Source: a virus. Taken from it: DNA of 20,060 nucleotides. Within the stretch, counting starts at the first letter, position 1. Every line of letters begins with the position of its first letter. Positions 1 to 7,860 of the stretch are shown one piece after another. The position numbers and the translations under genes were made by a program. The notes beneath the pieces were generated by a model. That model was given only the letters and a program-made list of their open reading frames with translations. It was not told where the DNA came from and searched no databases. The stretch spans positions 1 to 20,060 of the IMG/VR virus record IMGVR_UViG_3300022686_000120; one strand, written 5' to 3'.

Positions 1-10
1 TTTAAGCGAC

Positions 11-42
11 ATATGGTAGGGCCCTCCTCAGCACCTACCATA
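11..42. repeat. Short inverted repeat (hairpin) at the window edge
   Basis: Ten-base perfect arms, ATATGGTAGG (11-20) and CCTACCATAT (33-42), flank a 12-base GC-rich spacer. It lies inside or just upstream of the IS630 transposase remnant. No T-run follows on either strand, so a terminator is not supported. It may be a former IS end or a chance palindrome. Confidence 0.4.
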
Positions 43-110
43 TCCGCCGATCGAGTCACCGGGAATCCGCTATAGCTGCACGAAACCTGCGCCAGAACCA
101 TTTTTCCACG

Positions 111-233
111 CCGATCCACACCAAAGCACGCACCTACGACGCCCTGTGGTGCGCCGTCGGCGACATTTGCGACCTCTTCGATCCCGACGAATGCTGGAAC
201 TACCTCAAAAATGCAGGATACGTTGCAGATTAA
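111..233 (+). pseudogene. IS630-family transposase, 3' remnant
   Basis: This is the C-terminal end of an IS630-type DDE transposase. The frame ending in TAA at 231-233 reads KARTYDALW, then GDICDLF, then DECWNYLKNAGYVAD, which is the typical tail of this family (KARTxDALWxAIGDICDLFxPxECxNYxxxAGY). The same frame stays open up to about position 6, but residues before about 111 do not look like the family, so the element is truncated or scrambled there. The DDE catalytic part is absent. It ends 12 bases from the stop of the large terminase gene, which is on the other strand. The family call is by eye; the remnant is too short to say more. Confidence 0.75.
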
Positions 234-245
234 ACGCCCGAGGCT

Positions 246-1778
246 CTAAAGCACAAATTCTGTATTTGCCTTAGCCATCCCGAGACCAGGTCTCCACGTC
301 GGTCGAACTTGGGCCTTTTTGCCCAGTAACCACGGTCCGCGCGGTAAACGAACCGGTTCGCACAACAAACACCCCGCGACCGCGTCGAGCCCGTCGTCGC
401 GAACCTTGCCTCCCAGGTGCCACTCGCGCATCTCCGAAACAAATGGTCCACTCCAAACGCTTTGATGCGCGTGTAGTCGGTTTGCTGCCAACACAGCATC
501 GAATGCCTCCAAAATCCGAAGATCTTTGTTTTTGGTCGAGGTCCTCTCAATTACTGGAACAAAGAGCCCAACTTCTCGCAACTGTTGACGGAGTAATCCG
601 GGCAAAAACTTACCCAATCCATTTGTTTCAAGGTTAACGGCCGGTAAATAGAACTCTTGAACAAAACGGGCAACTTTTCGGCACATTTGAGTTGCTGCAT
701 CAATTTCGATCGTTCGTTCGGGGTCGTGTTCCATATATCGTACTTGGTGCAGCCAATAGTCACCTTCTTCATCCGTGAAAACTGCGGCAACAACGCTCGA
801 ATCTCCCTTAGTCGGCGAACCATAGGAGGGATCCCACCAACAGGAGGCTGACACCAACCGTCGGCTGCCCAAAGTTAGACGCGCCTCCCCATTGCCTTCC
901 GAATAGACAAGCTCAGCGTCATAGGTCCTCAGTTGGTCTGCGTCGAGGCGGCCCTCTGCGGGATTCTGGGGCTGAAGCATCATCTGGCTGCCAAACTTCA
1001 GTGGCCCAGTCCGCCGGCGAATTGTCTCGACCATCTCTAAGGGGAACCGCTCGGGCCACTGGCTACAGTTTCGTTTGTCGAGCAAAGGTAGCTCGAGCTT
1101 CTGAAAGCCGTCTAGGAAAGCTCTGTCTCCTTCCGGACCGGATGTCGCCTCGGTCGCATAGATTGTATAGTAACTGTGAGGAGTTCCCACATAAAGCTGA
1201 AGACCACCTGGAACGAGAACGTAGTCAATCTCTCTGAGGCGAGATCGCAGGTCCAGACGTTTCGCTGCAGTGTCACAGGTGTTGGGCACCTCGACATCAT
1301 CACAGATGACGACGTCGGCCCGCAACCCCGTGATGTTTGCATCGATACCTTTGGCCAGCATCGATGGATCACGAAGTTCGGAAGGCCGCTGCACCGTGAA
1401 TTGATCAGCGGCCCACTGATCTGTGCGCGGTGGTTTCAATCGTCTGGTCAGCGGGTGGCGTTCAATTACCCGTTTGACATTACGCGCCATTTTTTTTGCT
1501 AGGGCGAAGTCTGCTGCCAGTACTAGCATCCTGAGGTTTGGATCTTGAAGCAGTAACCATGCTGAAAACAAACCGACCAAGGTTGATTTTCCGGAGTTCC
1601 TGAACGCTAGCAATGCAAGCTCGCGATCTCCTTGTTCCCAGCGAGCACTCAACCATCGTGTTATGCGAATGTGCAGGTCAGGCATGGTCATGCCTTGATG
1701 ACGGTTCCAGATCCAAACAAATTCTGGAAAGTCCAAGAGCTTCATTTTCAGAACTTCCTCCGTTAGCGCTCGCTTCAC
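246..1778 (-). CDS. terL: Phage terminase large subunit (packaging ATPase/nuclease)
   Basis: This is the motor protein that pumps phage DNA into the prohead and cuts the concatemer. The 510-residue length and layout fit a complete TerL. The N-terminal ATPase has a Walker A motif FRNSGKST (about 59-66), a Walker B motif DVVICDD (about 155-161) and a VGTPHS coupling-type motif near 197-202. The C-terminal RNase H-like nuclease shows its acidic residues in CWWDPSYG (D316), NLETNG (E384) and DDGLDA (D462/D465). The start is a GTG at 1778 that overlaps the stop of the upstream gene as GTGA, so translational coupling is likely. An in-frame ATG at 1745, with a GGAGG 11 bases upstream, is the alternative. 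It is the last gene of the phage block, as T7 gene 19 is late in T7. The upstream coupled gene is broken by IS5, so expression may be impaired. Confidence 0.9.
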   Translation of the reverse strand: MKRALTEEVLKMKLLDFPEFVWIWNRHQGMTMPDLHIRITRWLSARWEQGDRELALLAFRNSGKSTLVGLFSAWLLLQDPNLRMLVLAADFALAKKMARNVKRVIERHPLTRRLKPPRTDQWAADQFTVQRPSELRDPSMLAKGIDANITGLRADVVICDDVEVPNTCDTAAKRLDLRSRLREIDYVLVPGGLQLYVGTPHSYYTIYATEATSGPEGDRAFLDGFQKLELPLLDKRNCSQWPERFPLEMVETIRRRTGPLKFGSQMMLQPQNPAEGRLDADQLRTYDAELVYSEGNGEARLTLGSRRLVSASCWWDPSYGSPTKGDSSVVAAVFTDEEGDYWLHQVRYMEHDPERTIEIDAATQMCRKVARFVQEFYLPAVNLETNGLGKFLPGLLRQQLREVGLFVPVIERTSTKNKDLRILEAFDAVLAANRLHAHQSVWSGPFVSEMREWHLGGKVRDDGLDAVAGCLLCEPVRLPRGPWLLGKKAQVRPTWRPGLGMAKANTEFVL

Positions 1779-1896
1779 TTTTGCCCATGGCCTTCATAAG
1801 GATTGGAAACAGCTGGGCCACGCTTCATTCGACGACCACGTTGGGCAAAGCGTCTGGAGCCAATCGAAACATCTAAACACCAGGCATTCGTGGAAA
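1775..1896 (-). pseudogene. 3' part of a phage gene split by IS5, coupled to terL
   Basis: A frame with no start codon enters from the IS5 end and runs 39 complete codons (STNAWCLDVSIG...NPYEGHGQK) to a TGA at 1775-1777. That TGA overlaps the GTG start of terL as GTGA, a typical coupled junction. If the IS5 and one copy of a presumed AA target duplication are removed, this frame joins exactly to the 5' part at 2764-2910 and gives an 88-codon gene. The reconstructed tail is rich in Arg and Lys. In T7 the gene of similar size in this area is the small maturase (gene 18, 89 residues); I see no sequence match, so a terminase small-subunit role is a guess from position and size only. Confidence 0.6.
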
Positions 1897-2763
1897 CGAG
1901 ACGATCTTAAAAGTCCTACTCGAAACTCATGCTGGCCGAACCAGTCGTCGGGTGAGGAGCATGACGGAGGTGGCGTAGAGGAACGCAACGGCCGAATCGA
2001 TAGTGGCCTCGCCGCCCTTGGCGAGGCGCCGGTTGCAGTTGATCCAGGCGAGAGTCCTCTCGACCACGCAGCGTCTGGGCAGGACTTGGAACCCGACGTG
2101 GTTGGCGATCTTCTTGACGATTTCGAGGGTGAACGAGGTGGCCTCTTCGAGGCGGTCGGCGCCGTCGGCGAAGGCGAGCTCAACAAGCTGAAAGTTGTCT
2201 CGCGACGCTTTCAGCAAAAGGATGGCGCCGTCGCGATCCTGGATGTCGGCTGGGTGGGCTTGGATCATAGCGGGCGTCCCTCGGTGTCGACCATGGCGTG
2301 GCGCTTTCTGCTCTTGATCTTCTTGTCGGCGTCATAGCCGCGCGGGCCTCCGGCATCGACCGTTTTGATGCTCTGGCTGTCGATCACTGCCGTCGCGGGA
2401 GAGGCCTCGCGTCCGACCCGTTGGCGACTTTGCATCACCAAGTGGTGGTTGATGGTTTCGAACTTGCCCTGGCGGCGGAAGCGCAGAGATCAACCGTAGA
2501 CCGTCGTCATCGGCGGGAAATCCTTGGGCAGCAGTCGCCAGGCGCAGCCCGAGCGCAGCACATAGAAGATGGCGTTCATGATCTCCCGCATCGTCCACAG
2601 CCTAGGCCAGCGCGTCCTGGTCGGCGGCGGCATGAACAGGACGATGATTGCTCATTCCGCATCAGTTAGGTCGCTTCCGTAACGCAGCTCATCGCGGCTA
2701 TGCTGGCGATGGGTGGTCGGCGTCCACATGATGCTCTCCAAACTGGCTTTAACAACCGTCTCG
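1897..2763. mobile_element. Decayed IS5-family (IS427-type) insertion sequence
   Basis: The element is bounded by imperfect terminal inverted repeats starting CGAGACG: the left end at 1897 reads CGAGACGATCTTAAAAGTC and the right end, read inwards from 2763, CGAGACGGTTGTTAAAGCC. The flanks share AA (1895-1896 and 2764-2765), compatible with a 2-base target duplication. Inside is a broken IS427-type transposase on the minus strand. The insertion cuts a phage gene directly upstream of terL. Element size (867 bases) is in the normal IS5 range. The exact boundaries are by eye. Confidence 0.75.
1927..2729 (-). pseudogene. IS5/IS427-type transposase, inactivated
   Basis: Read from the ATG at 2729, the frame matches a full IS427-type transposase: DELRYGSDLTDAE near the start, REIMNAIFYVLRSGCAWRLL, the first catalytic Asp in TAVIDSQSIKT, GPRGYDADKKIKSRKRH, then HPADIQDRDGA, VELAFADGA, VLPRRCVVERTLAWI and the end LLTRRLVRPA. 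It is dead. In-frame TGA codons lie at 2652-2654 (a Trp position, TDAEW) and at 2490-2492 (after TVYG), and a frameshift near 2267 separates the N-terminal two thirds from the intact 113-codon C-terminal frame (1927-2268). A few residues are also missing after FADGA. It cannot move on its own. Confidence 0.88.
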
Positions 2764-2910
2764 AATCACATCTGAATCCGGCCATCCACCCCAAATTTGA
2801 GCTTCAAGACGGCCTCTGAGAAATCAGCCTAATAGATAACGCCTGAAGGTTGCCATACATATTTCCGAAAACAAATCTCTCAATAGTCTCTGCCAAACTG
2901 TCGATTCCAT
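2764..2910 (-). pseudogene. 5' part of the phage gene split by IS5
   Basis: From an ATG at 2910 (GGGAAG five bases upstream) the frame reads MESTVWQRLLRDLFSEICMA and on through RRYLLG, then meets a TGA at 2824-2826, then continues FLRGRLEAQIWGGWPDSDVI up to the IS5 end. The same frame resumes on the far side of the IS5 (1775-1896) and ends in the GTGA overlap with terL. This agreement across both lesions is the main evidence that it was a gene. It lies 14 bases after the stop of the 51-residue membrane protein gene. The gene is broken twice, by a nonsense codon and by the insertion. Function unknown. Confidence 0.5.
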
Positions 2911-2924
2911 GTAGTCTTCCCAAC

Positions 2925-3080
2925 CTACCTTTCCTCCATTTCCGATTCGCCATTTCGCAGTCGGTGAAGTCTGAACGGGTCGGGATCTGGCTCTGTAAGT
3001 TCATCCAGAGCATTTATCTCGGAAGCAAGTGCAGCGATCAATATGAACAGACCAATAACCGTCAAAGCCGAGCAAGTCAT
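2925..3080 (-). CDS. Small single-pass membrane protein, 51 residues
   Basis: The ATG at 3080 overlaps the stop of the preceding lipoprotein-like gene as ATGA, a strong sign of a real coupled gene. The protein starts MTCSALTVIGLFILIAALAS, a single hydrophobic segment (about residues 5-20), followed by a soluble tail with an acidic, Pro-rich stretch (LTEPDPDPFR) and charged residues to the end (MEER). Its size and its place between tail genes and terminase are like those of phage holins or small lysis proteins, but one transmembrane segment and no family motif do not allow a firm call. Confidence 0.6.
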   Translation of the reverse strand: MTCSALTVIGLFILIAALASEINALDELTEPDPDPFRLHRLRNGESEMEER

Positions 3081-3505
3081 TTAGACCGCTCTCTAGACAC
3101 TTCCTGGAGCGTAACACCAGCGTTCTCGGCCCGCCGGAGCACCAACTCCGCTACAAACGCAGCATACTCCGGACAATCTCTGAGCAGTTCATCAACCCAC
3201 GCCCGACCGAGATTTGGATGAACTGCAGCACCGCTAATGGAGGAAGGATTGAGCAATGGACTGTGGCAGCGAAGTTTGCGTAACCGTTGCCTTTCAATTT
3301 CAGCCTGGAGCAATGCTTGCAAGTTGAAATTCCTTGTGTTGGCAACCACAACGTCTGCCACTGTACGTGCTTTTTCCAGGTTCGAGCACGCTGGCGCGGT
3401 CATGATCAATACCGACAACATTAAAAACAAAACAATTTTGACGCCCCTCCTTTCAAAAATTAGATTTACCAAAATTTCTCTTACATCATTAAAGAACGAA
3501 TACAC
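3077..3505 (-). CDS. Phage putative lipoprotein of unknown function
   Basis: The chosen start is a GTG at 3505, because AGGAG lies eight bases upstream. The first about 40 residues hold a long hydrophobic run (IVLFLMLSVLIM) that ends in TAPAC, a plausible lipobox with Cys40, so the mature part may be anchored to the outer membrane. The remaining about 100 residues are helical and charged (LLQAEIERQRLRKLRCHSP, then WVDELLRDCPEYAAFVAELV) with no motif I can name. A second SD-like AAAGGAGG at 3446-3453 stands before Val22 (a GTC, not a start codon), so the true start is uncertain and may once have been there. The gene is coupled to the downstream 51-residue membrane gene. An outer-membrane spanin role is possible from context but not shown. 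Confidence 0.65.
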   Translation of the reverse strand: MYSFFNDVREILVNLIFERRGVKIVLFLMLSVLIMTAPACSNLEKARTVADVVVANTRNFNLQALLQAEIERQRLRKLRCHSPLLNPSSISGAAVHPNLGRAWVDELLRDCPEYAAFVAELVLRRAENAGVTLQEVSRERSK

Positions 3506-3580
3506 GATAATATCTCCTGCTATAAATATTCTCTATCGCATCTTATACAAAATTTTTCACTCATATATTTAGCAACATTA

Positions 3581-3985
3581 TTAGTACTTATGAATTTTAT
3601 TACTCTGAATTGCCGCCCGAGCCTCCAAGATCAGTTGATCGATATCGCTGTCATCTTCCGACACGATACCGTCACCCATAGCCTGCTCCGCCCACGCCGC
3701 AATTTTTATGAGTAGTTGAAGATGTGTCAGCGCCGTTCGACAAGCTGCTTGATATGCCACAAACGATTTCACATCGTTTGAGGTTAGTGTCGTTGTAAAT
3801 TCCTTATATTCATCAGCCGCTTTAGAAAGAAAAACCGGCATTCCATCAACTAGTTCAAAACAAAAATCCTGTAATTTACTTGTCATCTCATCAACACAGC
3901 AGGTTTCTATCCACGCAAAAATTATTTTATCATCACTAATTAATTTGTATAAATCATTTAAAACACATAATACATAAAAATCCAT
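3581..3985 (-). CDS. Hypothetical phage protein, mostly helical
   Basis: An open frame of 134 codons between the putative lipoprotein and the 130-residue membrane protein, on the same strand. The C-terminal two thirds (from MTSKLQDFCFELVDG) look like a soluble helical protein with FVAYQAACRTALTHLQLLIK and an acidic patch (SEDDSDIDQLI). The first 33 residues are Cys-rich and have no ribosome site upstream; an internal ATG at 3886 is an equally good start. I do not recognise a family. Context places it among late genes near lysis or packaging. Confidence 0.55.
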   Translation of the reverse strand: MDFYVLCVLNDLYKLISDDKIIFAWIETCCVDEMTSKLQDFCFELVDGMPVFLSKAADEYKEFTTTLTSNDVKSFVAYQAACRTALTHLQLLIKIAAWAEQAMGDGIVSEDDSDIDQLILEARAAIQSNKIHKY

Positions 3986-4069
3986 ACGAATGTTTATAAA
4001 TTAATAAACATAAATTAGTTCGAAAAATTTTACGAAATATTTATATTATAGCGGCAACTAAAAAATAAC

Positions 4070-4462
4070 TCACTTCTTGTTTATGTGGTTTGTAGTGTAT
4101 GATTTTTCTAATATTATATTTTGTATTTGCGATAAGGTGGAGTGGTTCGCATCTACTCTTTTTGTTAGAGATTCCAATGCTTCTTCAAGTATTCTCCCTC
4201 GCGCCGCACCAAAACCACCTGCCGTAACACGCTGTACAATAGATTCGAGAACTTTCATTTGCAGCTCAATATTTTCTTTCAGTGCAGTGAGTTGCTGAGT
4301 GTATATTTGATCTTGTGTGTTGATCTTGCTTTGATTTTGAACAATAGTCACACGCAAGTCTATTACCGCTACGGCTAAACCAACTATAGCCAAAACAGCG
4401 ATTGCCTGAATGACGTCACCCAATCTTCGCATTAAAGGCGCGGAATCCACCTCCAGAGGCAT
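4070..4462 (-). CDS. Membrane-anchored coiled-coil protein (possible inner-membrane spanin)
   Basis: The start at 4462 is supported by AAGGA seven bases upstream. The 130-residue protein has one transmembrane segment near the N-terminus (about residues 17-35, IQAIAVLAIVGLAVAVID), then a long charged, Gln-rich region likely to form coiled coil (TQDQIYTQQLTALKENIE), a Gly/Ala/Arg patch and a second helical stretch near the end. This plan, a short cytoplasmic tail, one membrane anchor and a periplasmic coiled coil, is that of Rz-type inner spanins, and the position before terminase fits. Holin accessory or unrelated membrane proteins share the plan, so the role is inferred only. Confidence 0.6.
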   Translation of the reverse strand: MPLEVDSAPLMRRLGDVIQAIAVLAIVGLAVAVIDLRVTIVQNQSKINTQDQIYTQQLTALKENIELQMKVLESIVQRVTAGGFGAARGRILEEALESLTKRVDANHSTLSQIQNIILEKSYTTNHINKK

Positions 4463-4765
4463 GAAACTGTCCTTTCTTAATTTATCCTCTTTTCATGGGA
4501 CATGTTATAATTATTAACGAAATAAAGTCTATACTGAACACTTATATATATAACAAATTTGGAAATTTGGTTATTTAAATATTCGTGTGTCAGTTCACTT
4601 TATAAGTATACGATGTTGTATTTTATTGGCTATGTAAACGCGCAGAATCTTGTTGCATTGAAATCCGCTCTCAGGAGCTTTGGAACTAGGCTTGATGGGC
4701 TGGAAAGTGAACGGTTTCCAGCAAACCAACTCCACAACTGTATGGGCACATAAATCGGATCTGGT
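4463..4765. other. Gap between the gp14-like and membrane-protein genes
   Basis: Three hundred bases with no convincing gene. The part at 4463-4620 is very AT-rich and may hold a promoter for the leftward genes, but no clear pair of -35 and -10 boxes stands out. A perfect 8-base stem (GCTGGAAA at 4699-4706 and TTTCCAGC at 4715-4722) lies just after the stop of the gp14-like gene; it has no T-run and is only a weak terminator candidate. In T7-like phages the large internal virion genes would follow here; nothing of that kind is present. Confidence 0.5.
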
Positions 4766-5215
4766 CTAATATCCGATAAGCGAAGATCGTGCGGATTGTC
4801 GTTGAACGAGACCCAGTGCGGTCTGCGACAAGGAACCATAGGAGTCCAGCAGACTTTTACGTCTCGAATACGAAGACTGATCCTTGAGAAGGTTGATGCG
4901 GTTGTTTGCTAGGGAGCGCTCCTCAGAATCCTGTCGTTGTGCCTCCATTGCTAGACCTGCCAGAACCGCTTCGGCCGAGCCGGTCGAAGAGATGCCTTGG
5001 GCTCCAAAGCGAGCTCTCTGTGCAGCCAACGCATGCCTAAGCCGCTCGCGTCTCCGTCGTTCATCAAGCATTTGAGCTTGTTGGATTTGCTCGATTTTGG
5101 AGCGAGCGTTGGCGTCACGAGCCGCCTGTTCATTGGATTGCTGAGCAGCGGTCAAACCCATCTTCATGGCGGGAATCGCCATCGAAAGAATTGCGTCGGT
5201 TCCACCAGCGGTCAT
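4766..5215 (-). CDS. Internal virion protein, gp14-like
   Basis: The 149-residue protein is rich in Ala, Gln and Arg: GLTAAQQSNEQAARDANARS, then IQQAQMLDERRRRERLRHAL, then ARFGAQGISSTGSAEAVLAG, then AMEAQRQDSEE and NNRINLL. This matches the pattern of the small T7 gp14-type internal virion (core) proteins, which are ejected into the host and help form the DNA channel through the envelope. It follows tail tubular B, the gp14 position in T7. The start at 5215 has AAGGA ten bases upstream; Met at residue 12 or 17 is possible. T7 gp14 is longer (196 residues), and the partners gp15 and gp16 are not found. Confidence 0.65.
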   Translation of the reverse strand: MTAGGTDAILSMAIPAMKMGLTAAQQSNEQAARDANARSKIEQIQQAQMLDERRRRERLRHALAAQRARFGAQGISSTGSAEAVLAGLAMEAQRQDSEERSLANNRINLLKDQSSYSRRKSLLDSYGSLSQTALGLVQRQSARSSLIGY

Positions 5216-5392
5216 TTCGGTGAAGTCCTTCCATTATTTTGCAGTCCGTAGGTGTGCTGCAAAAAGCTCGGCAAGATTGTCCGATCGGCCACCTGCAAGG
5301 TACGCCCTCTACCGAGCTTGACTCAATTGAAACTCAATACCAGACTTTCTCATCATCACGGGATGACGAAGTGCCGACGGTATCGTGATAGC
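5216..5392 (-). other. Intergenic stretch with possible remains of a small gene
   Basis: Between tail tubular B and the gp14-like gene, one minus-strand frame reads like protein but with two stops: MMRKSGIEFQLSQAR, TAG, RAYLAGGRSDNLAELFAAHL then RTAK, TAA, then WKDFTE leading in frame into the gp14-like start. A second frame gives about 36 open codons (ending NNGRTSPK) and overlaps the gp14-like ATG as ATGA. The two cannot both be real. Either the region holds a short coupled gene or a decayed one; the sequence alone does not decide. Confidence 0.35.
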
Positions 5393-7291
5393 TTAACCGT
5401 TCATACTCATCTCGGTTGATACGGAGAGGAGCGTAAAGGGCAAGGGTGTATCCTGTTCGATGCGCCACAGAGGAGAGGTATCGTTGGACCGCCAACCAAT
5501 GGCACGCACGGTTTTGTCTCCACAAAAGCCTAATAGTGGCCCACCAACAGGGGCATCCCCAAATCGCTTAAACGGCACGTCAATAAGGCCACGTCCGGTA
5601 TCTAGGTGCAAAGTTGCCGTTTCCCAGAGACGAAAAGTAATAGCAATAGGGCGAACTTTCCGGCCCAGACTGCCACCAATGTTCGTGACGGTCGGCGGTA
5701 GAGGTTCAATATTGTGGACGTACCCAAGACCTACCTGAATAGAATTTGATGGCTCTCCAATGGAAACAGTGCCATCCCGCACCGTTGCATCGATATACAC
5801 GGCGTCGTCCGCCGCAATTTTTACAGTTCGCCCCTCAAGGTGATCCAGTCCGCTCCATGCGGATTTTGCGATAGGGCTACTTCCAGCAAGACCACTGTCC
5901 ACACAATATTTGGGGTCAAAAACCTCCACAGACATTCTGCCCGTGCGATCCACCAGCACATAGGTCTCATTGCCCACTGTTGCCACGGCCCGAAAAGCAC
6001 CCGCGGTTTCCTGGAGCGTCCAGGCGCTCACCTGCTCTGCGCGGTAAACAGTCAGTGTTGCGAGAGTGCCATTGCCCATCACGACGTGAAATAGACGGTT
6101 GGACTTATCAAAATCCATATCAACTGGAGAAACAATCAGGTGTTCGGCAAGAACAGCTAGGTCGGATGCTTGATACGCCTGCTCGACATCGGTAAACAAG
6201 AACTCTCGCAACTGATCACCGGTTCTTGCTACGAATAGTGTCGCTCCGTCTACATCGCGAGGAGGAACTATCCTGTCCACTGGAGAACCGACCCGTGTTT
6301 GCCGTTGAAGTTGTATGCTGGTGGGAGATAGCGGGACACCAGCGACCATCCATTCCGCTCCAGATGTAAACACCTGGAGGTGACGACCAGAAAACACGGC
6401 TCTAACAGCATTTACTTGATCAGAAAGGATTGAGAACTCTATCGCCTCGTCATCCAATCCTTCTCCGAGGTCAAAATTAAACAAGTCGGCCGACTTTGAT
6501 AACCAGAGTCGATTCGGCAAATCGCGCGACCCGCCTATGACCAATCGATCTTGATGAAAGGTGACGGATACAGGCCACCCCCGGACATGTGAGAACGCCT
6601 GTTCTTCCCAATCTTTCGTAGCTTTAGTATTGGCAAGGCTTTCCTTGACTTTTGCACTGACTTTCGTTGCCGACACTATTGTTGTGACCTCTACCTCCCT
6701 CCCGGCTACCCGAATTCGTATACCAGCATGGGCGGGGACAAATACATCCGCCGACGCGGTGATCGTAATTTGCCCGCTCGTACCGTTCGGCTTAAGCGTC
6801 ACTTCTTCTTCTACAAACTTATGATATGGTTGATTAATACGATCATCTTCTTCGTAGAACAGCCAGTCCGCGATATGCCACTCGGACTCGCTCGCTCGAG
6901 TGATTTTCTTTGGGGGGACCTCAGGATGAACCACCAGCAGCGTGTCCGCGCTCTGCGTCCAATTGATCTGGCGCAATTGGTCTTCTGTCCAGGGCGTTGT
7001 GAACGAAGCAATTTTAATCCCCGACTGATAAACCTCTATGTTGCTGTCAGTAAAGACGAGAAGATACACTTGTTCAGTATTAAATTCGAATGAAAGCAGA
7101 CGTCCTGGTCCGGGCGCTGAAGCGACGTACCTCAACCCGGACCGTCTACTCAAGCCACCAGTGGGGTGGATAAATACGTTTCGAAGCTTTGCGGCACCGT
7201 TTTCGTAGGAACGAAGATCGCTGCGGCCCAATAGGTGAGGCGACACCTCGCCTGCGGTGAAATTGGTTTTGTGACTACGAACTCGCGGCAT
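5393..7291 (-). CDS. Tail tubular protein B (T7 gp12-like nozzle protein)
   Basis: The 632-residue protein begins MPRVRSHKTNFTAGEVSPHL, followed by GRSDLRSYENGAAKLRNVF and PTGGLSRRSGLRYVA. This N-terminal pattern (NFTAGEVSP...GR.DL..Y..G...LRN....P.GG...R.G..YV) is typical of gp12-type tail nozzle proteins in short-tailed phages. They sit below the gp11 ring and carry the tail tip and fibres. The rest is beta-rich with no other motif. The ATG at 7291 overlaps the stop of tail tubular A as TAATG, so the two are co-translated. The length is shorter than T7 gp12 (794 residues) but looks complete at both ends. Confidence 0.85.
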   Translation of the reverse strand: MPRVRSHKTNFTAGEVSPHLLGRSDLRSYENGAAKLRNVFIHPTGGLSRRSGLRYVASAPGPGRLLSFEFNTEQVYLLVFTDSNIEVYQSGIKIASFTTPWTEDQLRQINWTQSADTLLVVHPEVPPKKITRASESEWHIADWLFYEEDDRINQPYHKFVEEEVTLKPNGTSGQITITASADVFVPAHAGIRIRVAGREVEVTTIVSATKVSAKVKESLANTKATKDWEEQAFSHVRGWPVSVTFHQDRLVIGGSRDLPNRLWLSKSADLFNFDLGEGLDDEAIEFSILSDQVNAVRAVFSGRHLQVFTSGAEWMVAGVPLSPTSIQLQRQTRVGSPVDRIVPPRDVDGATLFVARTGDQLREFLFTDVEQAYQASDLAVLAEHLIVSPVDMDFDKSNRLFHVVMGNGTLATLTVYRAEQVSAWTLQETAGAFRAVATVGNETYVLVDRTGRMSVEVFDPKYCVDSGLAGSSPIAKSAWSGLDHLEGRTVKIAADDAVYIDATVRDGTVSIGEPSNSIQVGLGYVHNIEPLPPTVTNIGGSLGRKVRPIAITFRLWETATLHLDTGRGLIDVPFKRFGDAPVGGPLLGFCGDKTVRAIGWRSNDTSPLWRIEQDTPLPFTLLSVSTEMSMNG

Positions 7292-7860
7292 TACCTTCGT
7301 TCCTCGATCAAACTAAAGTCTTCGAATCGGGGAGTCGTATCTTCTTGAGAGTCTATTAGTCTTGCTCGGCGTAGTTCTCTTTCGGCGATTTCCTGCAAAC
7401 CTTCCCAGCGACTTGTGCTATCGGTCAACGGGATGCAAAACTCGGCAGCAAGACGAGCAATCAAAATCATATCAAAAAAAGGGGGGAAGTCGCTTTCATT
7501 CGGACGAGCAACATAGGTCAGAATCACGTGCTCATTGTTCGAATATAGACGCCGGCCAGAAATCCTATATTCGATTCCGCGACTTCGGTTGCCTGTACCC
7601 GCGGAAATTACCCTCAGGCACTGCGGCGGTAACTGGAATGCGTACAAAAAATCAGATGTCGGCTTTTCCAACAATCTTGCCAAGACATGTCGCGCAAGCG
7701 CAAAGTTCCATGGATGCAATGACAGCATCGCATCCCGCACGACAGGATAGAGGCTGGCCGCAACTTCCGCTTCCGCTGTGCCCTCATCAAACGACGCAAT
7801 GCTGCTCGCACCTATTTTCAATAAGGCTCGCGAGCAAAGGTCAATACTACTGATTGCCAT
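7291..7860 (-). CDS. Tail tubular protein A (T7 gp11-like gatekeeper/adaptor)
   Basis: The protein starts MAISSIDLCSRALLKIGASS, then SLYPVVRDAMLSLHPWNFAL. That is the classic start of gp11-type proteins (a helical bundle with A..L..IGA..I.S, then Y...RD..L..HPWNFA). It forms the ring under the portal to which the nozzle binds. The start at 7860 is set by a strong AAGGAGG six bases upstream; an open frame continues further upstream, but that part (Cys/Tyr-rich, hydrophobic) has no support. About 189 residues, close to T7 gp11 (196). It overlaps tail tubular B by one base (TAATG). Confidence 0.87.
   Translation of the reverse strand: MAISSIDLCSRALLKIGASSIASFDEGTAEAEVAASLYPVVRDAMLSLHPWNFALARHVLARLLEKPTSDFLYAFQLPPQCLRVISAGTGNRSRGIEYRISGRRLYSNNEHVILTYVARPNESDFPPFFDMILIARLAAEFCIPLTDSTSRWEGLQEIAERELRRARLIDSQEDTTPRFEDFSLIEERR

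Noticed and set aside
2003-2669. Plus-strand open frames of 62-123 codons across the IS5
   Set aside because: They are antisense shadows of the IS5 transposase, whose minus-strand frame matches the family.
4630-4839. Minus-strand 69-codon frame after the gp14-like gene
   Set aside because: It overlaps the gp14-like gene in another frame, has no ribosome site, and is Ser/Pro/Arg-rich like random translation.
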